Below the pieces are notes generated by a model. It made no database searches and had not been told where the DNA came from. It saw nothing but the letters and a program-made list of their open reading frames with translations. DNA of 64,000 nt from Methanolinea sp. Its GTDB lineage: Archaea; Halobacteriota; Methanomicrobia; Methanomicrobiales; Methanospirillaceae. The position numbers were made by a program, and so were the translations under genes. The number at the start of each line of letters is the position of its first letter. Position 1 is the first letter of the stretch. Shown here one piece after another: positions 9,711 through 18,532 of this stretch. The stretch is taken from contig JADFDO010000003.1 of NCBI GenBank assembly GCA_018262855.1, positions 62,001-126,000 on the forward strand, in the 5' to 3' direction.

Positions 9711-9721
9711 ACGGGGTCTCT

Positions 9722-10975
9722 ATGCCGCCTGATGGAACTCTGTTTGGCATTCCCGCTGAGAAGGGGCGCTGGGTGATGGTCATCATCGGTATGATCATCA
9801 ACCTCTGCCTCGGGAGCATCTATTCGTGGAGTGTCTTTGTCAAGCCGCTTACTGATTATTTCACAAAGGAACTCGGGCAGTCAGTCACCGCCAACGATGT
9901 GCTGATGCCTTTCTCAGTCTTCCTCGCATTCTTTGCAATTGCGATGCCCCTGACCGGGAAGTACATCGACACACTTGGTCCCCGGAAGGTCACCATCATC
10001 GGGGGAATTCTCACCGGCCTCGGCTGGCTTCTTGCGTCTACCGTCACATCCGTCCAGATGCTCTACCTGGTCTATGGTGTGATAGGGGGCGTTGGTGTCG
10101 GGATAGCATACGGCGTTCCAGTCGCAATCTCGACAAGATGGTTTCCGGATAAGAAAGGACTTGCCGTTGGTCTTACCGTGCTCGGTTTCGGATTTTCAGC
10201 CTTCCTTGTTGCAAACCTTGCCGATCTCCTCATAGCCCTTTATGGAGTCATGAATACATTCCGGATATTCGGTGTAGCATTCATCGTGCTTATCATTCTT
10301 CTCGCTCTGCCTCTCCGGTTTCCCGCTCCCGGGTGGAGACCTGCCGGGTGGACTCCCCCGGCACCCAAGCCCGGTGAGGAATTATGCGAATGTGACAGGA
10401 GACTGATGCTCCGCACGACTACCTTCTATGGTCTCTGGGCGTGTTTCTTCATCGGCTGCCTGGCAGGCCTGATGGCCATATCCATTGCAAAACCTGTCGG
10501 GACCGAGATAGGTGTTGAAGCCGGTCTTGCTACACTTCTCGTCGGGTTCTTTGCGATCTTCAATGGGTTCGGACGACCCATCTTTGGGAGCCTTACCGAT
10601 CGTATCACTCCAAGGAATACCGCACTTGTATCCTTTATTCTGATTGCTCTCGCATCGATCGCACTCTGGATAGCCCCCATTATTCCAGTATACATTGTTG
10701 CATTTGCCCTCCTGTGGGCGTGCCTTGGTGGCTGGCTCGCAATCGCCCCCACCGCGACCGGAACATACTTCGGGACCTGCGACTATCCCCGCTGCTATGG
10801 CCTTGTATTCCTGGCGTATGGTGCAGGAGCCATCGCGGGACCTCTCATGGCAGGGTTCATAAAGGATACTACGGGAAATTACATGGGTGTTTTCCCATAC
10901 GTTCTCGTTCTCGCCCTGCTTGGGTTCACCATATGCTGGGTGCTCATGAAGCCCCCTGTAAGGCGGAAGGCCTGA
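9722..10975 (+). CDS. MFS transporter of the oxalate/formate antiporter (OFA) family
   Basis: 417 residues with about 12 membrane helices. The first helices (NLCLGSIYSWSVFVKPL) and the loop between helices 2 and 3 (GKYIDTLGPRKV) are typical of OFA-type major facilitators. Family members carry small carboxylates. Placed 30 bases downstream of acs, it may import acetate or another monocarboxylate for that enzyme; formate is also possible in a methanogen. Substrate is inferred from position only. Confidence 0.8.
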   Translation: MPPDGTLFGIPAEKGRWVMVIIGMIINLCLGSIYSWSVFVKPLTDYFTKELGQSVTANDVLMPFSVFLAFFAIAMPLTGKYIDTLGPRKVTIIGGILTGLGWLLASTVTSVQMLYLVYGVIGGVGVGIAYGVPVAISTRWFPDKKGLAVGLTVLGFGFSAFLVANLADLLIALYGVMNTFRIFGVAFIVLIILLALPLRFPAPGWRPAGWTPPAPKPGEELCECDRRLMLRTTTFYGLWACFFIGCLAGLMAISIAKPVGTEIGVEAGLATLLVGFFAIFNGFGRPIFGSLTDRITPRNTALVSFILIALASIALWIAPIIPVYIVAFALLWACLGGWLAIAPTATGTYFGTCDYPRCYGLVFLAYGAGAIAGPLMAGFIKDTTGNYMGVFPYVLVLALLGFTICWVLMKPPVRRKA

Positions 10976-10981
10976 TCCCTC

Positions 10982-10987
10982 TTTTTT
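10982..10987 (+). terminator. T-tract after the OFA transporter
   Basis: Six T residues a few bases downstream of the stop codon, a plausible archaeal transcription end. Confidence 0.35.
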
Positions 10988-11030
10988 CATTACCGTTTCC
11001 ATCACCGGTTTGCGGCGGGCATCCGGGTTC

Positions 11031-11040
11031 AAATATAAAC
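11031..11040 (+). promoter_or_regulatory. TATA box of TMEM175-like gene
   Basis: AAATATAAAC is centred about 27 bases before the ATG at 11063, which predicts a leaderless transcript. Confidence 0.5.
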
Positions 11041-11062
11041 ACTTCCAACAATATTTCATCAG

Positions 11063-11704
11063 ATGAATACTGGTAATGGTTCCTTCATCGAGAGAATTGG
11101 AAAATCACGCCTGGAATCACTGAGTGACGGGATATTTGCTTTTGCAATGACCCTCCTCGTGATCTCCCTAGCTGTTCCGGACATTCCTCGTGAAAAGGCT
11201 CCTGAAGCATTGCCGGAAGCGCTTGGGTCCATGTATCCCGAGTTCATGCTCTTTGTGATCTCCTTTTTCATCCTCTCAGGCTTCTGGGTCTCTCATCACC
11301 ACATTCTCGAGCAGGTCAGGTATGTGGACTCAATCCTTGTGAGAATCAACATCCTTCTCCTTTTCTTCATCGTGTTCATCCCATTTACCACTTCCATCTC
11401 GGGCGATTACTCAAACGTTCTGGAAGCGGTGCTCTTCTTCCATTTCAACCTCCTGGCAGCAAGCCTCACACTCATCGCGATGAGGTGGTACATCAACCGC
11501 AATTTACCACTTCTGGCACCCGAAATAGATTCACCTGCGAAACCCGATATCGAAAAGACCATAGTCATGCCCGCAATGATCCTGCTTGCAATCGGAGTCT
11601 CTTTCATCGACACCGGCGGCAGCATGTGGTGCTATGCGCTCATCCCGGTCGTCTTATTTGCGATAGGCCACCTGCAGAAACGAAAAAACATGAACAAGGA
11701 CTAA
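11063..11704 (+). CDS. TMEM175/DUF1211-family membrane protein (putative potassium channel)
   Basis: 213 residues with about six helices. The first helix carries RLESLSDGIFAFAMTLLV, the family signature (R-x3-(F/L)SDG). Prokaryotic members of this family have been shown to form potassium-selective channels from six-helix subunits. HHHI-type histidines (HHHILEQV) follow helix 2. It seems to be leaderless. It precedes the DNA glycosylase gene by 22 bases, but no functional tie is evident. Confidence 0.82.
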   Translation: MNTGNGSFIERIGKSRLESLSDGIFAFAMTLLVISLAVPDIPREKAPEALPEALGSMYPEFMLFVISFFILSGFWVSHHHILEQVRYVDSILVRINILLLFFIVFIPFTTSISGDYSNVLEAVLFFHFNLLAASLTLIAMRWYINRNLPLLAPEIDSPAKPDIEKTIVMPAMILLAIGVSFIDTGGSMWCYALIPVVLFAIGHLQKRKNMNKD

Positions 11705-11726
11705 GGATCGGGGAAAGGCAAGAGGG

Positions 11727-12266
11727 ATGAATTCTGCGACGTATCCTGAAAGGGAATCCGGCCTTGCTCCCCTCGTGAGCCATGAACCATGCATCCTAAT
11801 CCTCGGGAGCTTTCCGAGCAGGATCTCCCTTACGGAAGGCCATTACTACGCCAATCCGCGGAACCACTTCTGGATTATCATGCAGAGACTCCTGGGGCTG
11901 GAGGGATCCGGAATTCCTGAATGGGAGGAGGAGCTAAAGTCTGCACATATCGCTGTCTGGGATGTCATTGATTCACGCAGGTATCAGAAGGGCAGCATGG
12001 ATCATGACATAAAGGGTGAAATCTGGAATGATATTCCGGGTTTCCTCACCAGATACCCCACAATCAGAAATCTGTTTCTCAATGGAGGAAAAGCGTCTGG
12101 ATCTTTCAGAAAAGCAATAGAAGGAGTCTCCCTTCCCCCTTCAATCCATATCCAAGTACTCCCTTCTTCAAGCCCGGCGAATGCCCGCTATACTCTTCGC
12201 GAGAAGGTTGAACGATGGAAAATTATCCTGGAAGCGCTCTCTGAAAAGGAAAATGCCCGGCACTGA
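11727..12266 (+). CDS. Hypoxanthine-DNA glycosylase (UDG superfamily, family 6 type)
   Basis: 179 residues. LILGSFPSRISL followed by YYANPRNHFW (residues 40-49) is the hallmark of the deoxyinosine-type branch of the uracil-DNA glycosylase superfamily, first described from Methanosarcina; the C-terminal LPSSSPANARYT is the second motif region. The enzyme would remove hypoxanthine, the product of adenine deamination, from DNA. It is short-spaced behind the channel gene and convergent with aIF1A, with 11 bases between them. Confidence 0.82.
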   Translation: MNSATYPERESGLAPLVSHEPCILILGSFPSRISLTEGHYYANPRNHFWIIMQRLLGLEGSGIPEWEEELKSAHIAVWDVIDSRRYQKGSMDHDIKGEIWNDIPGFLTRYPTIRNLFLNGGKASGSFRKAIEGVSLPPSIHIQVLPSSSPANARYTLREKVERWKIILEALSEKENARH

Positions 12267-12277
12267 TTTAGAAAAGA

Positions 12278-12649
12278 TCAGAGGTATCGGTTTCTCCGGA
12301 GCCAGTCAACCTGCGGCTTCGTATACCGATAAGAGATATCGCATTTCTCATCCTGGAAATCCCACGGGGTTATTATGAGGGTGTCGCCTTCACGGATCCA
12401 TGCTCTCTTCTTGATCTTCCCCTTGATTCTCCCCATCCGGGTTACCCCGTCGATGCACCTGACCTTGATATGATTTGAGCCAAGCATGAGTTCTGCGATG
12501 GCAAATTGCTCCCTGTTTCGTTTTTTCGGCAGCCTCACGCGGATCGTTTCCATTCCTGGAGGGGCCGTTTCATCTATCACTACTTCTTCATTTCTGTCAG
12601 TTTTGGTATGATTGCTAATGCGTATACAACTCCACTGGGAACAATGCAT
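12278..12649 (-). CDS. eif1A: Translation initiation factor 1A (aIF1A)
   Basis: Up to 123 residues. The OB-fold part with LMLGSNHIKVRCIDG and GRIKGKIKKRAWIREGD, and the C-terminal YRYTKPQVDWLRR, is plain aIF1A, which helps place initiator tRNA and start codon on the small ribosomal subunit. The start is uncertain: the first ATG (12649) gives an odd opening (MHCSQWSCIR), and a TATA-like GATTTAAC lies so close upstream (about 12661-12668) that transcription could start near or inside this codon. Initiation further in, before SNHTKTDRNEE, would match family length better but needs an ATT or GTG. Confidence 0.88.
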   Translation of the reverse strand: MHCSQWSCIRISNHTKTDRNEEVVIDETAPPGMETIRVRLPKKRNREQFAIAELMLGSNHIKVRCIDGVTRMGRIKGKIKKRAWIREGDTLIITPWDFQDEKCDISYRYTKPQVDWLRRNRYL

Positions 12650-12751
12650 TCATCCCCGCGTTAAATCTATTGGTCCTTATACCATATACCAGTGATCACG
12701 GAATTCCAGATGCATGGCAACCATTATGCATTCTCATCATGAAAATGATTC

Positions 12752-13534
12752 ATGCAATCCAGGGTGTTTTTTTCTATCACCATTCTCTTACTGGTACTAA
12801 TCCTCGCGTTCACGGGCTGCATGACCGTCTCTGATGTGCAGGAGCCCGGCCCCGTTACAGAGATTACCACACCAACGATTGTCCCGACCACCGAGGTTTC
12901 GGAAATTGAGACGTTCACTCCTTCTCCAACACCCACCGCAATAAGCCTTACGAGCGAGGATATCAACCTGCACTTCATGGATGTCGCTTTTGGGAGCGGA
13001 TCCATCTACCTCGTTCGACTTCCTCCATCATCGAAAAGGACCACAATCTCCCTCAATGCAGGAACCAGTTCTGACAGACAGATAATTGAGTCATTTGCTG
13101 TGAAGTTCAACAAATTATCCCAGTCAAACATGCTCTTTGAGAATGTGAAAGAAGGGCAGTCGGGGGATATCAGGGTCAAGTTCCTCTCACCAGAGGGGAT
13201 GAAGGCAGTCGATCTGGATGGGGAGATGGACTGGCTGAACCGCGAATTTTACTGTGATGGAGTCATTTGCGCCAAGATAAAAGGATATGACATATACCTG
13301 AATTCTGAAATGGTTGGCGAACAGCGGACTCACTATATCCTGCGCTCCCTCCTCTACACCCTTGGCTTCAAGGGAGATTCCCTCCAATACCAGGACAGCA
13401 TCTTCGCATATCCCGAGAATTCGGTCACAGAGCTCTCGTTCCTCGATGAGAAGGCCATCCAGGTTATGTACGGTCTCGGGATGTATGATGGGATGACCGT
13501 CTATGATGTCAAGGGAGTCCTCTTCTTCAAATAA
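12752..13534 (+). CDS. DUF2927-like lipoprotein (degenerate metalloprotease fold)
   Basis: 260 residues. A lipobox (FTGC, Cys about residue 23) and a Thr/Pro-rich linker precede a globular domain. The part from residue 195 on, ILRSLLYTLGF then GDSLQYQDSIF and LSFLDEKAIQVMYG, has the outline of a matrixin-type active-site helix and following turn, but the zinc-binding His and Glu are replaced (R-S-L-L-Y-T-L-G where HExxHxxG would stand). This matches DUF2927, whose members also lack the full zinc motif. It is an anchored surface protein of unknown role; catalytic activity is unlikely. Confidence 0.65.
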   Translation: MQSRVFFSITILLLVLILAFTGCMTVSDVQEPGPVTEITTPTIVPTTEVSEIETFTPSPTPTAISLTSEDINLHFMDVAFGSGSIYLVRLPPSSKRTTISLNAGTSSDRQIIESFAVKFNKLSQSNMLFENVKEGQSGDIRVKFLSPEGMKAVDLDGEMDWLNREFYCDGVICAKIKGYDIYLNSEMVGEQRTHYILRSLLYTLGFKGDSLQYQDSIFAYPENSVTELSFLDEKAIQVMYGLGMYDGMTVYDVKGVLFFK

Positions 13535-13632
13535 CCCCCTCCCCTTTCTCTGATTAATTTATTCCTGCCCTGCCGAAAACCGGCAGGTTTATCCTGCCCT
13601 GCTGCCGATTCCACGATACTGGTGAGATAATA

Positions 13633-14316
13633 ATGACGATTGCAGTTCTCGGGCTGAATGCGAGCCCCAGGGGAAGAGAGAGCAGGACACTCCGGCTCGT
13701 CGAGGCTACGCTCGCAGGTGCCCGGCATGAGGGTGCAGAGACCGATTTGATCGATGTCTATTCTCTTGACATAGGTTACTGCAACGCATGCACGGCCTGT
13801 TATGCTACCGGAGAATGCGTACTCTGCGATGATTTCCCGGATCTCTTCGGGAAGATGATGAATGCGGACGGGATTGTCCTCGGAGCCCCGAACTATATTG
13901 ATTCGATCCCGGCACCGATGAAGGCGGTCTTCGACAGGATGGCAGACGCCGTCCACTGCAGGATGTTCTCCGGCAAGTATGGATGCTCCGTATGCACCGC
14001 CGGCGGTGCAAACCACGGAGGGATTGTTGAGTACATGAACCATGCCCTCAGTTCCTTCGGGGCGATCACTGTTGGCGGGGTGGGGGTGTCGGTGGGACGG
14101 GGACTTGATGCACTCTCAGAGGCTGAGAAGCGGGCGAATGCACTTGGGAGAACCCTCGTCCAGGCTGTCCGGGGTGAGCACAGATACCCCGAACAGGAGG
14201 AATATCAGCGCGAACGGATGGATTATTTCCGCCAGTTGATCCTGTGGAACAAGAATCAGTGGACACACGAATACGACTGGTATGTCCAGAACGGGTGGAT
14301 AGAAGAGGATAAATAA
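13633..14316 (+). CDS. Iron-sulfur flavoprotein (Isf-like NAD(P)H-FMN oxidoreductase)
   Basis: 227 residues with a flavodoxin-like fold: LGLNASPRGRESRT is the FMN phosphate loop and LGAPNYIDSIPAPMK the second flavin contact. The compact cluster C50-x2-C53-x2-C56-x5-C62, with a further C65, matches the [4Fe-4S] site of Isf proteins, which pass electrons from ferredoxin or to oxygen and peroxide in methanogens. It has its own promoter region of about 100 bases and no co-directional partner. The physiological acceptor is not shown by the sequence. Confidence 0.85.
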   Translation: MTIAVLGLNASPRGRESRTLRLVEATLAGARHEGAETDLIDVYSLDIGYCNACTACYATGECVLCDDFPDLFGKMMNADGIVLGAPNYIDSIPAPMKAVFDRMADAVHCRMFSGKYGCSVCTAGGANHGGIVEYMNHALSSFGAITVGGVGVSVGRGLDALSEAEKRANALGRTLVQAVRGEHRYPEQEEYQRERMDYFRQLILWNKNQWTHEYDWYVQNGWIEEDK

Positions 14317-14355
14317 TATATTCATTGGTCTTTAAAAAAAATCCGGGAGCCCCCT

Positions 14356-14724
14356 TCAGGTGGCCTGCTCAGGGGGTTTCATCCCGCCCGGCATCTCCCC
14401 TGGTGAAGGGGGAGAGCCGTTCATGGGTCCGGGCTGCCTGGACTGCCATTCAGGTGCACCACCTTCACCCGGTGGCTGAAACGAACCTCCCGGGGTCATA
14501 TTCATCTCGGCGGGCTGAAGTCCCCGCTCCCCGTATATTGTCTGGTTCACATCCCCGGTTATCGCCGTCATATTTTTATGTGTCATTTCTCCTCCTGGTG
14601 TTGGTTGCACGGTCAACTCAGGACCTGAAGTTTCCAAACGTTCGGTTGATGTGCATCCCGCAAGCAATGCAGCGAATATGCACAATACAGCAAGAATTAC
14701 AATCTTTCTCGATAACATTCGCAT
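14356..14724 (-). CDS. Small Pro/Gly/Met-rich lipoprotein of ABC cassette 1
   Basis: 122 residues: a signal peptide with lipobox LLAGC (Cys about residue 24), then a low-complexity chain rich in Pro, Gly, Met and Gln, with PGGEM, PGGSF and PGEMPGG repeats. It has no recognisable fold and lies 45 bases downstream of the permease gene in the same direction, so it is probably part of that cassette. Similar Gly/Met/Pro tracts occur in the permease loop and in the COG1361 protein of the same operon. Function unknown. Confidence 0.6.
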   Translation of the reverse strand: MRMLSRKIVILAVLCIFAALLAGCTSTERLETSGPELTVQPTPGGEMTHKNMTAITGDVNQTIYGERGLQPAEMNMTPGGSFQPPGEGGAPEWQSRQPGPMNGSPPSPGEMPGGMKPPEQAT

Positions 14725-14769
14725 CTTCCCTTTTTTTCCATCGAGAACCGGAAAAGTGGTATTTCTCTC

Positions 14770-15984
14770 TCACTCCGCCCTTAGTGCCTCGATAGGATCG
14801 AGGTTTGCCGCTCTCCAGGCAGGATAGATCCCTGATGCGATGCATATGACAATGCCAACCAGCATGGCTGATGGGATGTAGATCAGGCTTGCCGAAGTGA
14901 AGAAATAGTCTGTACTTCCGACCATCGCAAGGACCACGATCCATCCTATTGCAAGGCTTATGATCGCACCGATTGTCGCTCCTATGACACCGAGAATGAC
15001 AGATTCATAGATGAACATCTTCATCACCTCCGACTTCTGGGTGCCGATACTCCGCATGATCCCGATCTCCCTCACCCGCTCGGTCACCGACATCATCATC
15101 ACGTTGAAGATGGATGTTGCTGCGACAAGGAGTGAAATCCCGGCAATCGCCATCACGAAGGTAGTCATTGTCGAGAGTGTGGACGTGATACTCGAGAGCA
15201 TCCTGCTGCTGTCTTGGACGTTTACCGTTTCCTCCTTCTTGTTCATCCGCCCTAGGATCTCTTCTTTTGCCCTGGCAGAATCATTGACATCATTGAGGAT
15301 GAGATTGACCTGGTCATACTCTCCCTCACCGCCGTACATGCCTGTAAAGAGTTTCTGGCTCCCGATAATTGCGTTATCAGAGTTGATGTCCATCGACATC
15401 CCCCGCTCTTCGAGGATACCAACTACCCTTACGGTCGTGGTCCTGTTCTCTTCTTCATCCCCGATATCGATCTTGCTGCCGATCTTCAGGTCATAGCGAT
15501 CTGCAAGGGTAGGGCCGATCATCACCGAGCTGGTGCTCCTGGGATACGAACCGTTTGTGACCGTGAATAATTCGTGCATCACTTCGTCATCAAGGCCATA
15601 CACGGTCGACCTTCCTTTCCTGTCGCCCACTTCGATGGTATCCGACTCGGAATAGATCACGTAGACGAGTCCGTATTTCTCTGCAACTTTCTTGATATCG
15701 TTGAATTCGTCCTCAGAGATCTTCTCCTCCTCATCTCCTCCGCCGCCTCTCATCGGACCCCCCTGACCACCTCCAAAGCCTCCCCCTCCTGAGGAGGCGG
15801 TAATAACGACAATATTTGCCATTGAGGAGAGTTCTTCGGTCACCGAGAGAGTCATGTTCGCTCCCATCATCCCCATGGATGAGATAGCAACCACACCGAT
15901 GACAATTCCAAGGGCAGCAAGCACCGACCTGAGGAAGTGGATCCGGATATTGCGCATCGAGAGTTGCAGGATCACGTCCTTCAT
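14770..15984 (-). CDS. MacB/FtsX-type ABC transporter permease (cassette 1)
   Basis: 404 residues: one N-terminal helix (about residues 18-45), a large outside domain, and three C-terminal helices in the FtsX domain with MMSVTERVREIGIMRSIG, the MacB/LolE-type coupling region. The outside domain has a loop of about 25 residues rich in Gly (GGGGFGGGQGGPMRGGG) followed by acidic residues. Such transporters move no solute through a pore but act as mechanotransmitters on outside proteins. It overlaps the ATPase gene by four bases (ATGA). Confidence 0.88.
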   Translation of the reverse strand: MKDVILQLSMRNIRIHFLRSVLAALGIVIGVVAISSMGMMGANMTLSVTEELSSMANIVVITASSGGGGFGGGQGGPMRGGGGDEEEKISEDEFNDIKKVAEKYGLVYVIYSESDTIEVGDRKGRSTVYGLDDEVMHELFTVTNGSYPRSTSSVMIGPTLADRYDLKIGSKIDIGDEEENRTTTVRVVGILEERGMSMDINSDNAIIGSQKLFTGMYGGEGEYDQVNLILNDVNDSARAKEEILGRMNKKEETVNVQDSSRMLSSITSTLSTMTTFVMAIAGISLLVAATSIFNVMMMSVTERVREIGIMRSIGTQKSEVMKMFIYESVILGVIGATIGAIISLAIGWIVVLAMVGSTDYFFTSASLIYIPSAMLVGIVICIASGIYPAWRAANLDPIEALRAE

Positions 15985-16655
15985 ACGATCCTCCCATCAC
16001 GCATGACGATGGTCCGGGCCGAGTATTCTGCCACTGCCTGGTCATGGGTGACCATCAGGATGGTTCTACCTTTCCGGTTCAGGTCAGTGATCATCTCCAT
16101 GATCTGGTGACCGGTGACCGAGTCGAGGTTTCCTGTTGGCTCGTCGCAAAGGAGGATACTGGGCTCGTTTACGAGAGCGCGGGCAACGGCGACACGTTGC
16201 TGCTGTCCCCCTGAGAGTTCCGGGGGTTTATGGGCGGCAAGCGCACGGTCGATACCCACGAGCCCAAGCAGCAAGTCCACGCGGCCCGTATCATCGGGTT
16301 TCCGGTTCTTCATAAGGAATGGATATTCGACGTTCTCGTATGCTGAAAGAAGGGGGATGAGGTTGAACCTCTGGAAGATATACCCGATTGTGTTCAGACG
16401 GAGATCGGTCAATTCGCGATCATTCATCTCCCTCGTATTTTTTCCTTTGATGTAGAGATCTCCGCTCGTCGGGCGATCAAGGCACCCCAGTTGGTTCAGG
16501 AGTGTCGATTTCCCCGAACCTGACGGCCCCATGATCGCAACAAACTCGCCCTCCCTCACGGTGAAGGATACCTGGTCGAGTGCAATAACGTCCCCGGATG
16601 GCAGGGGATAGATCTTCGTCACCTCCCGAAGTTCGATAAGGGGATTTTCATCCAC
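15981..16655 (-). CDS. MacB/LolD-type ABC transporter ATPase (cassette 1)
   Basis: 224 residues with Walker [10 protein letters not shown], signature [15 protein letters not shown], Walker [13 protein letters not shown] and the switch His in MVTHD, all intact. The sequence is of the LolD/MacB class that pairs with FtsX-type permeases. It lies six bases after the COG1361 gene and overlaps the permease gene. It is clearly paralogous to the ATPase at 54427-55116. Confidence 0.92.
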   Translation of the reverse strand: MDENPLIELREVTKIYPLPSGDVIALDQVSFTVREGEFVAIMGPSGSGKSTLLNQLGCLDRPTSGDLYIKGKNTREMNDRELTDLRLNTIGYIFQRFNLIPLLSAYENVEYPFLMKNRKPDDTGRVDLLLGLVGIDRALAAHKPPELSGGQQQRVAVARALVNEPSILLCDEPTGNLDSVTGHQIMEMITDLNRKGRTILMVTHDQAVAEYSARTIVMRDGRIV

Positions 16656-16661
16656 GGGGAC

Positions 16662-17954
16662 TCATCTCCCGGGACGGTTTCGAATCTTATCGGCAGCCTT
16701 CGCGAGGTATCCCTTTCTCCAGGCGACTGCAACTGCGAGGCATGCCACGATGATGATGATGATCTCCGTAAACGGGACTTTGCTGATGCCATTTCCGAAT
16801 CCGAACATTCCCCCAGGTCTCCCTCCGGGATTTCCACCCTGCATACCCTGGAGGCTGCTCCCTGCTGAGCCTGAAGAAGGTAGTGCAGCGTTCCGGAGAG
16901 AAATATCCACCCTCTTTTCAAACACTTTCCCGTCAGTATCCCGGTACTGGATGATCAGGGGAACTGATGATGCCCCCTGGACCATGCACGTCACTTCGAA
17001 ACTGGAGAAATCATCCGGCTCCAGCGCCCCTATCACGTACACCGGGTTCGGGTCAACGGGCTTTGCGGGATCTCCCACCGTCACTTTCACCGATTTTGCA
17101 TCACGAAGACCGGCATTTGTGATGTCTCCGCTCAACGTAACCGTGGAACCCGATTGCACGATCTCAACGTTGTTCACGACCATTTCTGCAGCCGTTCCGC
17201 CATCCCCAACAATGACCGGAATGGCAAGAGAGACACGGTGCTGATTATTTCCGTTCCTGTAGGATACATCAAAGGAGAGTGTTGTGTCCTTCTCAGCGGT
17301 GATCTCAAACGTGGCTTTCTTCTCCGCATCAGGTTCGAGTGTCCCTACGAAGATACTACTCTGGGTTGTTTCGATACCCTCACCGCGCGGGATAATCGTG
17401 ACGCTGTTCACGGCATTTTTACGGGGATTGCTGACGGAGAGGATAACCTGCTCCTTGGTGCCTGCCGAGAAGGAGGCAGGAGAATCCACAATGCTTACGA
17501 CAACAGGTGTTGAATCAACATCCAGGGGAACAGGATATCGCAGGGAACCTGCATCCGTATAGTCAAGATAGAACATGGGAAAATACATCCCATCCCCCTT
17601 TGTCGGCTGGACACGGAATGTGAACTGCATGGTGTTGCCTGGTCCAATCGATCCTACAGAATCGTATGTCTGGTAGTTCAGGACCCTGACATCCTCATAC
17701 AGGATTTCAGCCCTGTATATCGCGACCGGAACTGACCCGCTGTTTGAGATCTCAACAGTGATGGTCCCGGTGTCGTCAGACATGAAGGATTCAGGTTCGA
17801 CAGTCAGTTTCGTGACCGCAACATACGAGGCCGCTGTTTCAGCAGACGTTGCCGCCGTAACGGGTCCCAGCATGCATGATACGGTAATAACGATGATACA
17901 CAGTATGGTAGCAGAAAATGTCTTTGTCATTCTTTTCATACGCAATCTCGCCAT
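16662..17954 (-). CDS. COG1361-type surface protein with C-terminal anchor (cassette 1)
   Basis: 430 residues from the ATG at 17954: a signal peptide, then three or four immunoglobulin-like (NEW3/CARDB-type) modules with recurring ISNSG, VSNPR and ITNAG turns, a Gly/Pro-rich stretch (GGNPGGRPGGMFGFGNG) and one C-terminal helix followed by basic residues. Such proteins are found beside MacB-like transporters in Methanomicrobia and probably sit outside the cell as the adaptor or substrate of the pump. The frame opens at a TTG at 17984, but 17954 or the ATG at 17939 gives a more normal signal peptide. Confidence 0.8.
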   Translation of the reverse strand: MARLRMKRMTKTFSATILCIIVITVSCMLGPVTAATSAETAASYVAVTKLTVEPESFMSDDTGTITVEISNSGSVPVAIYRAEILYEDVRVLNYQTYDSVGSIGPGNTMQFTFRVQPTKGDGMYFPMFYLDYTDAGSLRYPVPLDVDSTPVVVSIVDSPASFSAGTKEQVILSVSNPRKNAVNSVTIIPRGEGIETTQSSIFVGTLEPDAEKKATFEITAEKDTTLSFDVSYRNGNNQHRVSLAIPVIVGDGGTAAEMVVNNVEIVQSGSTVTLSGDITNAGLRDAKSVKVTVGDPAKPVDPNPVYVIGALEPDDFSSFEVTCMVQGASSVPLIIQYRDTDGKVFEKRVDISLRNAALPSSGSAGSSLQGMQGGNPGGRPGGMFGFGNGISKVPFTEIIIIIVACLAVAVAWRKGYLAKAADKIRNRPGR

Positions 17955-18334
17955 TGATTCAGACTCTTTTGATAATTTTTCCAATCCATGGGGTTACTCC
18001 GGTTCACCTGGGTAATACCGGGTTATCGGGGACATATAATATGCATGTACATTGTGTTTTTCTCTTTCCCGGAATCGGATCGCCTGACCGGATATCAGGA
18101 CAGGCAGGGATCTTCCCTTGGAAGTGTGATCTCTTTTGCTATCCCGTAAACGGATAGCAGTCGGATCATTCCAACGTAAAAAATATTTGACATATTGTTA
18201 TTTAAATATTACCAATAGTCACCGCATACTGACAAACTCACAGGGAACGACACGCCCGGTCACGTTGAAAACACGCATTGTTCTGACCCGGGCACACAGG
18301 TGGACGGATTTCATACTTGCCGCCATCGCCGGTC
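17955..18334. other. Intergenic region upstream of COG1361 cassette 1
   Basis: No credible gene. On the minus strand a TATA-like stretch (GGTAATATTTAAATAA, about 18188-18203) would give the cassette a leader of some 200 bases, in which GCTATCC and GGATAGC form a 7-bp stem with a 7-base loop (18138-18158). Confidence 0.45.
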
Positions 18335-18532
18335 CTATATCTCATCATACATGAATACGTCGTTGATATTCACACCGAAGCGACGGGCAATTTTGAATGC
18401 AAGGTCAAGAGATGGATCATACTTCCCTTTTTCGATCGCAAGAATGGTCTGCCTGGCAACACCCATCTCCTGTGCCAGGGCGTCCTGGGTCAGGTTATGC
18501 ATCGCCCGGAAGACCTTAATCTTATTCTTCAT
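18335..18532 (-). CDS. XRE-family HTH transcriptional regulator
   Basis: 65 residues from the ATG at 18532, a single lambda-repressor-like domain: MKNKIKVFRAMHNLTQDALA, then VARQTILAIEKGKYDPSL as turn and recognition helix, and DVFMYDE at the end. This is the short YozG/YgzD-like type that is nearly always coupled to a small membrane protein. It overlaps the end of the upstream membrane protein gene by 11 bases, and the GGGA before its ATG lies inside that gene. A likely operator lies at 18980-19001. Confidence 0.85.
   Translation of the reverse strand: MKNKIKVFRAMHNLTQDALAQEMGVARQTILAIEKGKYDPSLDLAFKIARRFGVNINDVFMYDEI

Noticed and set aside
13187-14043. Possible metal-binding His/Cys protein in antisense to the flavoprotein
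   Set aside because: It lies fully against the conserved Isf-like gene, so the pattern comes from the Cys-rich sense strand.
16662-17984. TTG at 17984 as start of the cassette 1 COG1361 protein
   Set aside because: It would put about ten charged residues before a normal signal peptide and has no better ribosome site than the ATGs at 17954 and 17939.
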